Shown: positions 8,063 through 16,573, counted from the stretch's first letter. The stretch is DNA of 64,000 nt from Seonamhaeicola sediminis (GCF_004358095.2 NZ_SMZJ02000008.1:1-64000); one strand, 5' to 3'. The notes: generated from the letters alone by a model not told the origin. Translations and numbers: made by a program.

Positions 8063-8524
8063 TCAATAATAACCGAATAGTTCTTCTAACTTTTGCTTTC
8101 TGTAGTTAAATATCTCTTCTAATTTTGGTTTTACCATAAAAGGGTGCATTAAAGAGCCTAAAAAGCCAAATGGTAGTTTATAATCTATAATATCTTCCAT
8201 TTCAACGCCACCTTTAATTTCTTTTATAAAATGTTTATGATGCCATAAAGCATACGGGCCAAAACGTTGCTCGTCTACAAAATAATGTTTATCAATTACA
8301 TGTGTAATTTCCGTGACCCACTTAGTTTTTATCCCTAAAACAGGTGTTACAATGTACTGAATAATTTGTCCTGCGTACATGGGTCTGTCTGCTCCAGATA
8401 AAATATTGAAACCCATATAATCTGGTGTAATGGTTTTTAAATTTTTTGGATCAGATAAAAAGTTCCAAGCTTTGTCAATACTAATTGGAAATTTTTGTTT
8501 TTTATGTAATGTATAGATTTTCAT
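8063..8524 (-). CDS. SRPBCC (START/Bet v1-like) ligand-binding protein
   Basis: A 153-aa protein with the opening IYTLHKKQKFPISIDKAWNFLSDPKNLKTITP, shown here in parts as typical of SRPBCC proteins: the domain forms a deep hydrophobic pocket for a lipid or cofactor. WHHKHFIKEI and DIIDYKLPFGFLG are the usual middle strand and long-helix lead. Genes of this type recur beside photolyase and TspO genes. It lies 2 bp downstream of tspO and 7 bp upstream of phrB, so it is firmly in the operon. The ligand is unknown. Confidence 0.85.
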   Translation of the reverse strand: MKIYTLHKKQKFPISIDKAWNFLSDPKNLKTITPDYMGFNILSGADRPMYAGQIIQYIVTPVLGIKTKWVTEITHVIDKHYFVDEQRFGPYALWHHKHFIKEIKGGVEMEDIIDYKLPFGFLGSLMHPFMVKPKLEEIFNYRKQKLEELFGYY

Positions 8525-8526
8525 TT

Positions 8527-8988
8527 TTAATTATTAAATAATATATAACCATTTAAAGTAGATGCAATAATTAGCCATAATAAATAGGGTAGTATTAATA
8601 GGTTTATACTTTTTAAAGGTTTTGCGTAAAGGTATAGTAGCAAAGCTATAACTAAGGTTAGTAACAGAATTACAATAAAGCCTAAAGCAATATATTGCTT
8701 GTTAAAAAATACATAATTCCAACTAACATTAAGCATGAACTGAATACCAAATAACAGAATGACTTGGTATTCTGGAATGAGCTTATAGAGATAAGCCATA
8801 TAAATAGAAAAACAAACCATTATGCTAAACCAAGCCACTCCAAAAACCCAACCAGGAGGCGTCCATGGGGCTTTATTTAAAGATAAATACCATTGGGTTT
8901 GAGGACCATTTCCCATAAACCAATTACCCAAGGCTAACCCCCCAAAATTAATGACTAGAAATATGATTAATAGACTAAGCAGCTTCAT
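8527..8988 (-). CDS. tspO: TspO/MBR family tryptophan-rich membrane protein
   Basis: A 153-aa protein with five hydrophobic segments and many Trp. The family pattern GNWFMGNGPQTQWYLSLNK, APWTPPGWVFGVAW and NVSWNYVFF is complete. TspO proteins bind and can degrade porphyrins and respond to light or oxygen stress in other bacteria (established for Rhodobacter). Here it sits in the photolyase operon, which supports a role in handling photosensitising tetrapyrroles (inference). Its start overlaps the end of the Lacal_2735 gene by 14 bp. Confidence 0.9.
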   Translation of the reverse strand: MKLLSLLIIFLVINFGGLALGNWFMGNGPQTQWYLSLNKAPWTPPGWVFGVAWFSIMVCFSIYMAYLYKLIPEYQVILLFGIQFMLNVSWNYVFFNKQYIALGFIVILLLTLVIALLLYLYAKPLKSINLLILPYLLWLIIASTLNGYILFNN

Positions 8989-9151
8989 GTTTCATATGAT
9001 GTAAAACTTGTGCGATTTTTTGAGCTTCAGCATATTTTTTATCGCTAGCAGCTCTGTTAATTGATGATAATTTGTGCCACTCTTGCATTAATTTTTTAAA
9101 CTTTTCTTCTAATTTTTCTCTTTTCGATTTTCTTTTAAATAATTTAAACAT
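8975..9151 (-). CDS. Lacal_2735 family small protein
   Basis: A 58-residue protein starting MFKLFKRKSKREKLEEKFKK, then LMQEWHKLSSINRAASDKKY. This is the pattern of the small flavobacterial family named after Lacal_2735: a basic N-terminus and a two-helix hairpin with the conserved SxxNRxxSDxKYxEA stretch. It is easily missed because it is short and overlaps the tspO start by 14 bp. It lies 7 bp downstream of the glutathione peroxidase gene. Function unknown. Confidence 0.8.
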   Translation of the reverse strand: MFKLFKRKSKREKLEEKFKKLMQEWHKLSSINRAASDKKYAEAQKIAQVLHHMKHEAA

Positions 9152-9158
9152 AGCTTTT

Positions 9159-9689
9159 TTATTTAAGATATTTGGTGATTCTTGAACTCATAGGATTGGT
9201 AATTGAAAAAAAATATTCAATTAATTGTCCTTTGGGGTCTACTAGATATTTTTGAAAGTTCCATTTAACATTTGAACTTTTAACGCCATTATTTAGTTTC
9301 TCAGTAAGCCAACTATAGAGTTCATGCTGATCTTTTCCTTTTACATTTATTTTTTCTGTAATGGTAAAAGTTACACCATAGTTAATCTGGCAAAAGGTTT
9401 CTATTTCACTGGCATTTCCGGGTTCTTGATTACCAAACTGATTACATGGCACACCAATGATTTCCAAATGGTCTTTGTAAGTATCGTATAATAGTTGTAA
9501 ATCTTTGTACTGCGGTGTAAAACCACATTTTGATGCGACATTTACAAACATTAAATACTTCCCTTGGAAATCTTTGAAATTTATAGGATTACCATTTAGG
9601 TCATTAATCGAAATATCGTAGATACTTTCTTTATTAAGTCTTTTCACGGGTGTATGCAATGTAGAAACAAAAGCTTTTAGTGTATTCAT
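9159..9689 (-). CDS. Glutathione peroxidase family thiol peroxidase
   Basis: A 176-aa peroxidase of the Cys-type GPx family, which reduces hydrogen or lipid peroxides, in bacteria mostly with thioredoxin. Motifs: VASKCGFTPQY with the peroxidatic Cys55, PCNQFGNQEPG (Gln84; Cys82 may serve as resolving residue), and VKWNFQKYLV (Trp143, Asn144). No signal peptide; the first 20 residues are an extension before the core. It is 4 bp downstream of the SDR gene and 8 bp upstream of the Lacal_2735 gene, so it belongs to the photolyase operon and presumably deals with light-generated peroxides. Confidence 0.92.
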   Translation of the reverse strand: MNTLKAFVSTLHTPVKRLNKESIYDISINDLNGNPINFKDFQGKYLMFVNVASKCGFTPQYKDLQLLYDTYKDHLEIIGVPCNQFGNQEPGNASEIETFCQINYGVTFTITEKINVKGKDQHELYSWLTEKLNNGVKSSNVKWNFQKYLVDPKGQLIEYFFSITNPMSSRITKYLK

Positions 9690-9692
9690 AAT

Positions 9693-10376
9693 TTAGATTT
9701 TTAAATTTACAATGCCACAGTCCATTTCAAAAATCTGCCCAGAAATTGAAGCTGCTTTCTGCGATAGTAAAAACGTAGCCATTTGTGCAACTTCCTTGGG
9801 TTCAAGGAATTTTTTTAAAGGATGACGTTCTGTTATATTCTCAATCATTTTTTCATTTCTCAATAGTTTCGTAGCTAATTCTGTATTAGTTACAGTTGGA
9901 GCAATGGCATTTATTCTTACGGTAGGAGCCAATTCTGCTCCAAGAGATTTTACCAAGCCTTCAACACCTGCTTTTGATACGGCTACACTGGCATGAAAAG
10001 GCATTCCTAATTTAGTAGCAACCGTGCTAAATAGAAGCATAGAAGGGTTTTTTCCTTGTTTAAGGAGTGGTAAATATTTTTGAATAACCTTTACTGCCCC
10101 CAAAACATTGATGTTAAAATCACTTTGAAAGTCATCTAAACTCAATCTTGAAATGGGTTTTAGATTTATGCTACCAGGACAATAAACTAGTTTATCGGTA
10201 TTTTCTAGGTTTGGTAATTGATCTTTAGTAACATCACAGTCATAGTGTGTTAAGTTGACATGTGTTTGCTCGGGAGCTGTTCTACTTATATTAATGACCT
10301 TATTGTTGGTAACTAATTCTTTTAGAATAGTTTTACCAATACCTTTACTACCACCAATTATAACTATTGTTTCCAT
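9693..10376 (-). CDS. Short-chain dehydrogenase/reductase lacking the catalytic Tyr
   Basis: A 227-aa SDR-fold protein. The cofactor motif GGSKGIGK (8-15) and the C-terminal FLLSQKAASISGQIFEMDCG are typical of classical SDRs, and Ser117 occupies the catalytic Ser position. However, in MPFHASVAVSKAGVEGL the residue four before Lys135, normally the catalytic Tyr, is Val131. Related SDRs in photolyase/folE clusters of other bacteria, as I recall, share this change, so it is probably a subfamily trait. It may act through another residue or only bind its ligand. Two bp separate it from the small gene at 10379. Confidence 0.85.
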   Translation of the reverse strand: METIVIIGGSKGIGKTILKELVTNNKVINISRTAPEQTHVNLTHYDCDVTKDQLPNLENTDKLVYCPGSINLKPISRLSLDDFQSDFNINVLGAVKVIQKYLPLLKQGKNPSMLLFSTVATKLGMPFHASVAVSKAGVEGLVKSLGAELAPTVRINAIAPTVTNTELATKLLRNEKMIENITERHPLKKFLEPKEVAQMATFLLSQKAASISGQIFEMDCGIVNLKI

Positions 10377-10378
10377 TG

Positions 10379-10615
10379 TTAAATTCCGGCTGTTAAATGT
10401 TTACCAAGTAGTCTTTTTTCAACCTTTCTTTTTATTGCTGTTAGACGTTTCATGATGTCCATGATTTTTTCGTCTTTTTTGGCTTTATAAATCTGATTTA
10501 AATCTAAAATTAGAGTTTTAGCTTCCCTTGAAATTTTTACTCTATCACTAGTTGATAAACCTCGCATTTTTCTTTGTTCAAACTCTAACGCTCTGTTAAT
10601 TAATTCTAATTCCAT
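10379..10615 (-). CDS. Small helical protein, paralogue of the one at 6375-6605
   Basis: 78 residues, all-helical, no signal peptide. It is alike along its whole length to the 76-aa protein at 6375-6605 (see there for shared segments). It is packed between folE (4 bp) and the SDR gene (2 bp), so it is certainly part of operon 1. The presence of two copies in one operon suggests either a duplicated structural part or a heteromer; neither can be told from sequence. Family not recognised. Confidence 0.8.
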   Translation of the reverse strand: MELELINRALEFEQRKMRGLSTSDRVKISREAKTLILDLNQIYKAKKDEKIMDIMKRLTAIKRKVEKRLLGKHLTAGI

Positions 10616-10619
10616 AATG

Positions 10620-11357
10620 TTAACCGTTTAAATAATTTTGTAATTCTTTAATTTTATCTGAATTATTAAATTTTCCGCCATAATAGGCAGTAACCGTCGC
10701 AGAGGTATCATCTTTAATACCTCTTGATGATACACATAGATGTTTTGCGTCTATTATAACGGCAACATCTTCGGTGTCTAAAATTGATTTTAATTCGTTT
10801 GCAATCTGATTGGTTAGGCGCTCTTGTACTTGTGGTCTTTTGGCATAATACTGAACAATTCTGTTTAATTTAGACAGCCCTATAACTTTACCAGATGAGA
10901 TGTAAGCTACATGAGCTTTCCCTATAATTGGTACAAAATGATGTTCACAATTAGAATAAAATGTTATGTTCTTTTCCACTAACATTTGGTTGTACTGGTA
11001 CTTATTATCGAATAAGGCAACCTTGGGTTTATTCTCAGGATTTAATCCAGAAAATATTTCATCTATGTACATTTTAGCCACGCGTTTTGGGGTACCTTTT
11101 AAAGAATCATCCGTCAAATCTAAACCCATTACTTCCATAATTTCTTCAAATAAAATGGCAATTCGTTCTTTTTTTTCAGTATCACTCAGTTTAAAAGCAT
11201 CTTTTCTCATAGGGGTTTCTAGTCCTGTGAAGAGATGGTCATCGCCTATATCTTCTATTGTAAACCCATTTAACTTGTGTCCGTTTGCTTTTGTTTTTAA
11301 TCTTTCTAATTGCATATCGTCTTTTTTATGTGCTGTATAGGTTTTAAAACCAATCAA
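10620..11357 (-). CDS. folE: GTP cyclohydrolase I
   Basis: A 245-aa enzyme that converts GTP to dihydroneopterin triphosphate, the first step to folates and pterins. The zinc-binding SNCEHHFVP (Cys137, His139, His140) and HLCVSSRGIKD are intact, as are GLSKLNRIV and QERLTNQIA. The N-terminal 60 residues (with ETPMRKDAF) are the extension typical of folE copies found in light-response clusters. An internal Met15 is a possible shorter start. In a photolyase operon it probably supplies methenyltetrahydrofolate or another pterin as antenna cofactor (inference). It is likely a second folE besides a housekeeping one outside the window. Confidence 0.92.
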   Translation of the reverse strand: MIGFKTYTAHKKDDMQLERLKTKANGHKLNGFTIEDIGDDHLFTGLETPMRKDAFKLSDTEKKERIAILFEEIMEVMGLDLTDDSLKGTPKRVAKMYIDEIFSGLNPENKPKVALFDNKYQYNQMLVEKNITFYSNCEHHFVPIIGKAHVAYISSGKVIGLSKLNRIVQYYAKRPQVQERLTNQIANELKSILDTEDVAVIIDAKHLCVSSRGIKDDTSATVTAYYGGKFNNSDKIKELQNYLNG

Positions 11358-11382
11358 AGCACGTTAGCGTTTTGAAATTTTA

Positions 11383-11637
11383 TTATGTGTTATTTTTTTT
11401 TTGCCTGCTGCATTTAAAGCGACTTTTTTCAAATGTTCTTAATTTTGCGTGCTTTGTGATTCTACCTTGTACACGTTTGCGCCACATCTTGAAACTACTG
11501 GGTTTCATTTCTTTTCGCATTAATTCAATAACCTCTTGTTCGTTCAGTCCAAACTGAAATTTAATAGCCTCAAAAGTGGTACGGTCTTCCCAAGCCATTT
11601 CAATAATTCTATCAATTTCTAAAACATGCAGTCTCAT
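11383..11637 (-). CDS. TIGR03643 family protein
   Basis: An 84-residue protein with the clear TIGR03643 pattern: IDRIIEMAWEDRTTFEAIKF, FGLNEQEVIELMRKEM, SSFKMWRKRVQGR. The family is common in marine bacteria and often sits next to cryptochrome and photolyase genes. The first part looks like a helix-turn-helix of the sigma-70 region 4 type, so nucleic-acid binding is possible but unproven. Its ATG overlaps the stop of the upstream gene by 4 bp. Confidence 0.88.
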   Translation of the reverse strand: MRLHVLEIDRIIEMAWEDRTTFEAIKFQFGLNEQEVIELMRKEMKPSSFKMWRKRVQGRITKHAKLRTFEKSRFKCSRQKKNNT

Positions 11638-12062
11638 ATATTTTGAAAATTATATTGCTCGTCATACTTTATTTTTTCATCTAACATTTTATCAAAAAAC
11701 TTTTTGTTTTCTTTGAATGTTGTACTGTTTCTAAAATGAATGAATTTACCTTGAGCATGAATACTAGAGCCATTAGTTTTATAAATCACCAACTGATAAT
11801 AGGGTATGGCCCAAGTGTAATTTTGCAAGCCTTTGTTTATTAATATTAAAATGCCATTTTTACGTAATTCTATATTAGCATAATTTACATCAGAGACTTT
11901 ATTCATGAATTTATTTAGGTTAGGACTAACATCTTCAATAATCATACGTTTTGATCCTACACCTTTCATTTTGAATGCTTCTATAAATGAAAATGGAGGT
12001 CCTACCAAATCTTGTAACAACTGTTTATGTTCTTTGTTAAAATAAGTTGTATTTAGAATCAT
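11634..12062 (-). CDS. Unknown protein, first gene of photolyase operon 1
   Basis: A 142-aa soluble protein with mixed alpha/beta character: a strand-rich middle (ELRKNGILILINKG, WAIPYYQLVIYKT) and a helical charged end. No signal peptide or known motif. It is the promoter-proximal gene of operon 1; its start codon lies 18 bp after the -7 element at 12080-12087, and it overlaps the TIGR03643 gene by 4 bp. I do not recognise the family. Confidence 0.75.
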   Translation of the reverse strand: MILNTTYFNKEHKQLLQDLVGPPFSFIEAFKMKGVGSKRMIIEDVSPNLNKFMNKVSDVNYANIELRKNGILILINKGLQNYTWAIPYYQLVIYKTNGSSIHAQGKFIHFRNSTTFKENKKFFDKMLDEKIKYDEQYNFQNI

Positions 12063-12079
12063 TTTATAGCTTTATGAAG

Positions 12080-12122
12080 TAAAGATACAAAATGTTTAAC
12101 TTTAAATAAAAAAAGTTAAACA
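12080..12122 (-). promoter_or_regulatory. Operator/promoter of photolyase operon 1
   Basis: Read on the minus strand: a perfect 11-bp inverted repeat TGTTTAACTTT-8-AAAGTTAAACA (12093-12122), then five bases, then the -7-like TATCTTTA (12080-12087). There is no good -33 TTG, so the promoter probably needs an activator or is held by a repressor at the palindrome. The same arrangement, base for base in most positions and with the same spacing, lies at 20615-20657 before operon 2. Confidence 0.75.
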
Positions 12123-12184
12123 AAAATTAACATATAGCTATTGATAAAACTTATAAGGTTAATAAGTGATTGAAATACAGTTTT

Positions 12185-13678
12185 TTAAGACTGAGTTAAT
12201 CGGTTTTTCAAGGTATGCTTTTTCAGTATTCTTTTTGTTTCTTCTAGTACAGTTTTGTCTTTTCTAAATTTCCAAAGGATGTCACTAGCCTTTTTGCGAG
12301 AAGTTTCTATATCCACAATTGGCTTTGGATAATCTTTTCCTAACTTGAAATTATAAAACTTTTCTTCCAATTCAGTCATTAAATAAGGTTGATGAACAAA
12401 AGGTGTGTCTAATTCTTTTAATTCTGGTACCCATTTTTTTATAAAAGTTGCTTCAGGGTCATGTTCTAAGCTATTTTTAACTGGGTTGTATATGCGTAGC
12501 ATGTTCACACCAGTTTCACCTGCTTGCATCTGTAACTGGGGGAAGTGAATGCCAGGTTCAAAATCTAAAAACATTTGCGATAAATGGGTGGTAGCTTCTT
12601 GCCATGGCTGCCAAAGGTTATGAGTAAAGAATGAAACTACCAATGCACGCATTCTAAAATTTAAGTATCCTGTTTCGCTCAAACAACGCATGCAAGCGTC
12701 AACAAGAGGGTATCCTGTTTGTCCGGTTTTCCAAGCTATTTTATATTTTTTAGAAACACTTTTTTTTAATTTATGAAAACCTCTGTTTACACTGGCTTCT
12801 TCCATAGTATGCTCCATTTCAAATTTCTGAATAAAATGAGTTTGCCATCGCAGCCTCGACATAAACGCTTCAAGTGGTTTTTTTTGTGTTGTTGTTTTCT
12901 TGAAATTAGATGCTTTTTGATATACCTCGCGAACCGATAAATTTCCCCAAGCTAAATAGGGAGAAATTCTGCTGGAACTTGCTCTGGCTAATTCAGGTTT
13001 AGAGATGTGGTTCATGTAGTTTAGATAGCGCTCTTTAAAAAATGAATCTAGATATCTTAGCCCTGTGGTTCTACCTCCTTTTTGGAACAATGTCGCATTT
13101 GGTGTATTTAAATCTGGAATTTTAAAATAGTTTTCTAAAGTTTCAATTTCATTTTTGTTTATCAACTGATTTTCTACAGGCGAAAAGGGGAGTGGTTCTA
13201 TACTATAAAACGTATCCACAATTTTATTCCAACCATCTCTATTTTTTAAACCGCGTTGAACCCCATTGTTTATATTTTCATGCCATTGGATTAAATTGTT
13301 TTTGCAATAGCGTTTAAAATTTTTATCCCGTTCGTAAGTCACTAATATGCCTGTTTCTTGGTGCGAATAAATGTTTGAAATTCTGTGTTTTGTAAGCAAC
13401 TGATTTATGGTTGGAATAATATCAGACTCTACTGCCAAGATTTTAGAGTTAAAAGGCTTTAAAGCCTTGTTCATATCTCTAATAGATTCTTTAATAAAAT
13501 TCCAATGGCGTTCACTGTAGTGCGGATCATTAAGTAACATAGGTTCAAAACAATACAAAAGCAATACACGTTTTTCAGAATTTAAAGCATCAAAAATGGC
13601 TTTGTTATCCTGTAAACGTAAATCACGCTTTAGCCATACAACTTGTATTTCTTCTCTATTTGTCATCATCAAGGGCAT
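12185..13678 (-). CDS. Divergent photolyase/cryptochrome homologue
   Basis: A 497-aa member of the photolyase/cryptochrome family. The antenna domain starts VVWLKRDLRLQDN and the FAD domain has GQTGYPLVDACMRCL and TGYLNFRMRALVVSF. The flavin-site stretch differs from class I enzymes: where those read SNxGNWQWVAG, this has HFPQLQMQAGETG, so the Asn next to flavin N5 and the proximal Trp are not conserved. Photochemistry and substrate may differ. The longest start (13678) overlaps the upstream gene by 23 bp; internal Met codons at 13669 and 13666 are equally plausible. Last gene of operon 2. Confidence 0.85.
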   Translation of the reverse strand: MPLMMTNREEIQVVWLKRDLRLQDNKAIFDALNSEKRVLLLYCFEPMLLNDPHYSERHWNFIKESIRDMNKALKPFNSKILAVESDIIPTINQLLTKHRISNIYSHQETGILVTYERDKNFKRYCKNNLIQWHENINNGVQRGLKNRDGWNKIVDTFYSIEPLPFSPVENQLINKNEIETLENYFKIPDLNTPNATLFQKGGRTTGLRYLDSFFKERYLNYMNHISKPELARASSSRISPYLAWGNLSVREVYQKASNFKKTTTQKKPLEAFMSRLRWQTHFIQKFEMEHTMEEASVNRGFHKLKKSVSKKYKIAWKTGQTGYPLVDACMRCLSETGYLNFRMRALVVSFFTHNLWQPWQEATTHLSQMFLDFEPGIHFPQLQMQAGETGVNMLRIYNPVKNSLEHDPEATFIKKWVPELKELDTPFVHQPYLMTELEEKFYNFKLGKDYPKPIVDIETSRKKASDILWKFRKDKTVLEETKRILKKHTLKNRLTQS

Positions 13679-15143
13679 TTAAAAAAGTTTCAGCTTTGCT
13701 AAAATGAGTTCTTTTTGTTTCAGGTTTCATTTTGTCTAAGGTTCTAATAAGCATACCTAACCTTGGATTACTTAAAAAAAAGTCACGTTGTTTATCCATA
13801 AAGGACCAAAATAGCCCATCCCAGACGTTTTGCCATTCACCTTTTTGGTAATTACTCATTTTCATAATGTAATTACTACTGCTTATATACGGTTTTGTGC
13901 TCATTAACCCACCATCGGCAAATAGGCTCATGCCATATACATTGGGCACCATTACCCAATCGTAAGCATCAATGAACAACTCCATAAACCATTGGTATAC
14001 ATCATCAGGGTCAAACTCACAAAGCACCATAAAGTTTCCTAAAATCATTAGGCGTTCAATATGATGTGCATAACCTGTTTTTAATACTTTTTTAATAACG
14101 TCGTCTACAGGTTTAATTCCGGTAGAACCATCATAGAATGATTTGGGTATTTTCCTAGAAAAGTTCCAAAAATTTTTGGTACGCTCTTCTGTACCCTTAA
14201 CCTCATAAACTCCTCTTATAAATTCTCGCCAACCTAAAATTTGACGCACAAAACCTTCGGTTGAATTTATAGGAACTTTATTTACTCTGGCATAATTAAT
14301 GACATCTTCTATAACCGTTTTAGGGTTTAAAAGTCCAATATTAATTAATGGTGATAATAAACTATGGTTTAAAAAGTGTTGTTCCTTTACAATAGCATCC
14401 TCATAATCTCCAAATTCATGAAATCGTTGTTCTAAAAATTGTTTAAACCAAGTTTCAGCAGATTTAAAATCTATTGGGTAAACCATAAAATCATCCAACT
14501 GTCCATAGTTTTTAGAGAAATTATCTTTAACATAGGCCTCAGCCTCTTTATGAAATTTGGTTTTTTTTGGAAAATGGATATCCGGAGGTGTTTTTCCTTT
14601 AGGATATTTTTTTCGGTTATCTGAATCATACGTCCATTTTCCACCTATTGGTTCATCGCCATGCATTAAAATATCCCTATTTTTCCGCTCACCTTTATAA
14701 AATGACGTTTGAAAAAACTTTTTCTTTGATGGTTTGAAAAACGAGGATATATCCTTCTTTGTATTTATAAAAAGAGGGCTCTCGTACCATTTCAGCTCCA
14801 TGCCATTAGAAGCTACTTTGATATGTTTTTCTAGCCAATTATCTGTGGGTTCTATAATATGAAGGGTTGTAATACCATCTTTCTTAAGTTTTGGAAGTAG
14901 TACTCTAACATTTGATGTGTGATCAATAGCACTAATATAAGTAACTGTTTTATTTTGAGACTCTAAAAAATCCTGATATGCCTTCATACTTGCACGATGA
15001 AAAGCCAGTTTTTGTTTATGGAACTTATATTGGTTAAAAAATAAGTATTCTTCAACTAAATAAATGACATCAGTTGCATCTAGAGCTTTAGACGTTTTGA
15101 ATAATTGATGCGGAAATATAATGTGAATTTCATTATTGCTCAT
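13656..15143 (-). CDS. CryB/FeS-BCP-type photolyase homologue without iron-sulfur cysteines
   Basis: A 495-aa protein of the prokaryotic (6-4) photolyase/CryB group: IHIIFPHQLF start, EGFVRQILGWREFIRGVY, TGYAHHIERLMILGNF, DAYDWVMVPNVYGMSLFADGG and STKPYISSSNYI are all typical. Characterised members (Agrobacterium PhrB) bind a [4Fe-4S] cluster with four Cys. This protein has one Cys in total (Cys375); the segment that normally carries three ligands reads MSNYQKGEWQNVWDGLFW (from Met429). It cannot bind the cluster in the known way. The stop overlaps the next gene; the DASH gene ends 3 bp upstream. Confidence 0.9.
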   Translation of the reverse strand: MSNNEIHIIFPHQLFKTSKALDATDVIYLVEEYLFFNQYKFHKQKLAFHRASMKAYQDFLESQNKTVTYISAIDHTSNVRVLLPKLKKDGITTLHIIEPTDNWLEKHIKVASNGMELKWYESPLFINTKKDISSFFKPSKKKFFQTSFYKGERKNRDILMHGDEPIGGKWTYDSDNRKKYPKGKTPPDIHFPKKTKFHKEAEAYVKDNFSKNYGQLDDFMVYPIDFKSAETWFKQFLEQRFHEFGDYEDAIVKEQHFLNHSLLSPLINIGLLNPKTVIEDVINYARVNKVPINSTEGFVRQILGWREFIRGVYEVKGTEERTKNFWNFSRKIPKSFYDGSTGIKPVDDVIKKVLKTGYAHHIERLMILGNFMVLCEFDPDDVYQWFMELFIDAYDWVMVPNVYGMSLFADGGLMSTKPYISSSNYIMKMSNYQKGEWQNVWDGLFWSFMDKQRDFFLSNPRLGMLIRTLDKMKPETKRTHFSKAETFLNALDDDK

Positions 15144-15146
15144 GTC

Positions 15147-16457
15147 TTAGAATAATGTCTTTTGTAACCACATATTTTGAAATTTCCCAGAAGCATCATA
15201 ACGTTCAGCCTGTAAATCCACATTGAATTTTCTGTCTCTCGGGTCGTTGCCCACACCAGCTACGTACATCCAGTTACCATAATTGCTATGAACATCATAA
15301 TCTAGAAGAAGTGCTTCAAAATATGCAGCACCAATTCTCCAATCGAGATGCAAATCTTTTGAAAAATAGGATGCTACGTTTTGTCTACCTCTATTGCTCA
15401 TCCAACCAGTTTTTTTTAGCTCTATCATATTGGCATTTACGAAAGATGAAGATGTTTCTCCATGAATCCATTTTTCTAACTTAGATTTACTACTTTTCCA
15501 TTCGTAATTTTTGTTTAGAATTCCTTCAATTTTAAATATAGAATTACCATGTTTAAGTGAAATATATTTAAAATAATCGCGCCAAATGAGTTCAAAAATG
15601 AGCCAATATGTAGATTGATTTTTGTAGTATTCTTTTTCAAACTGTTTTACTTGCCAATAAATTGTTCTTGCTGAAATACTGCCATTTGCCATCCATGGGG
15701 AGAGTTTAGAGCTATAATCCTTACCTACAAGTCCGTTTCTTGTTTTTTTGTAGAATCCTAATCTTTTAGTTTGAAAAAAGTAATCATTTAATCTGTTTGT
15801 AGCTACATTTTCACCACCTTTAAAAGGAAAGGCAGAATTTGTGTGTGTTTCAAAATAACCAAAGCCCAAATCTTCTAGTTTTGGAATTTTAGTTGTATTT
15901 AAAAGGGTCTCAATGGGTGCAACCGCTTTAGGATGCTCAACTTGTCTTATTGTACCATATTTTTCAACTTTTTTTCTAAAGTTTGTAAATACCTTAGGAA
16001 TATCTTCAAATGGTATATTAAGATCCTCTGGATGAAATAGAAATTGATTATAATATTCTTTGAATGTAACGTGTTTTGCTATGTTAGACTTTACCTGTTG
16101 CAAAACATAAACTTCCTCACTAGTCCATTCTTTTTGTAGGTATATGGAATCTATATTAAATTGATCAATTAGTTTTGGAATTACGGTTTCAGGTTGTTTA
16201 AGATAAATGAAAAGTTCAATATTAAAATCACTTAAATTTTGTTTTAGATTTTCAACGGTTTCAATTAAAAACTTAGCTCTAAACTTTTCAGTTTTTTTAA
16301 AGCCAAATGGTTCCTCCTTAAAATGTCTAGGATCAAAACAGTACAATGCAATTACATGTTTATGCTGTTTTGTGGCTGCATTTAAAACCATGTTGTCGTT
16401 AACACGTAAATCGTTTCTAAACCAAACCAAACCTATGTTACTTTGTTTTTTCTGCAT
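15147..16457 (-). CDS. DASH-type cryptochrome
   Basis: A 436-aa flavoprotein. The N-terminal antenna domain starts [14 protein letters not shown]. The FAD domain shows [51 protein letters not shown], and [21 protein letters not shown], the last of which marks the DASH branch. DASH proteins repair CPDs in single-stranded DNA and may bind RNA or act in light signalling. Its first 25 bp overlap the DUF2256 gene (16433-16573), the usual partner of such genes. Length is short-normal for bacterial DASH proteins. Confidence 0.92.
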   Translation of the reverse strand: MQKKQSNIGLVWFRNDLRVNDNMVLNAATKQHKHVIALYCFDPRHFKEEPFGFKKTEKFRAKFLIETVENLKQNLSDFNIELFIYLKQPETVIPKLIDQFNIDSIYLQKEWTSEEVYVLQQVKSNIAKHVTFKEYYNQFLFHPEDLNIPFEDIPKVFTNFRKKVEKYGTIRQVEHPKAVAPIETLLNTTKIPKLEDLGFGYFETHTNSAFPFKGGENVATNRLNDYFFQTKRLGFYKKTRNGLVGKDYSSKLSPWMANGSISARTIYWQVKQFEKEYYKNQSTYWLIFELIWRDYFKYISLKHGNSIFKIEGILNKNYEWKSSKSKLEKWIHGETSSSFVNANMIELKKTGWMSNRGRQNVASYFSKDLHLDWRIGAAYFEALLLDYDVHSNYGNWMYVAGVGNDPRDRKFNVDLQAERYDASGKFQNMWLQKTLF

Positions 16458-16573
16458 TTTTTGCTACAATACTTTACAAATTCCCAATGTTTTGCCCATT
16501 TTTTTCTCCACGAGAACGGACGCTTACAAATTGGGCAAATTTTCTGTGGTAAGTGCTGCTTTTTGTGATTCAA
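16433..16573 (-). CDS. DUF2256 zinc-ribbon-like microprotein (TTG start)
   Basis: A 46-residue protein too short for ordinary gene finding. From TTG at 16573 it reads [10 protein letters not shown], then [20 protein letters not shown], then [16 protein letters not shown]. Two Cys pairs, CPIC and CSKKC, and the SWRKKW core match DUF2256, a family nearly always next to cryptochrome or photolyase genes. No ATG exists between the in-frame stop and the conserved core, so TTG is the only start that keeps it whole. It overlaps the end of the epimerase gene by 50 bp and the start of the DASH gene by 25 bp, in different frames. Confidence 0.85.
   Translation of the reverse strand: MNHKKQHLPQKICPICKRPFSWRKKWAKHWEFVKYCSKKCRKNKVT

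Noticed and set aside
12149-12167. Weak hairpin ACTTAT...ATAAGT after the last gene of photolyase operon 2
   Set aside because: Only six AT-rich pairs; not enough for a terminator call. Read-through from operon 2 into operon 1 is possible.
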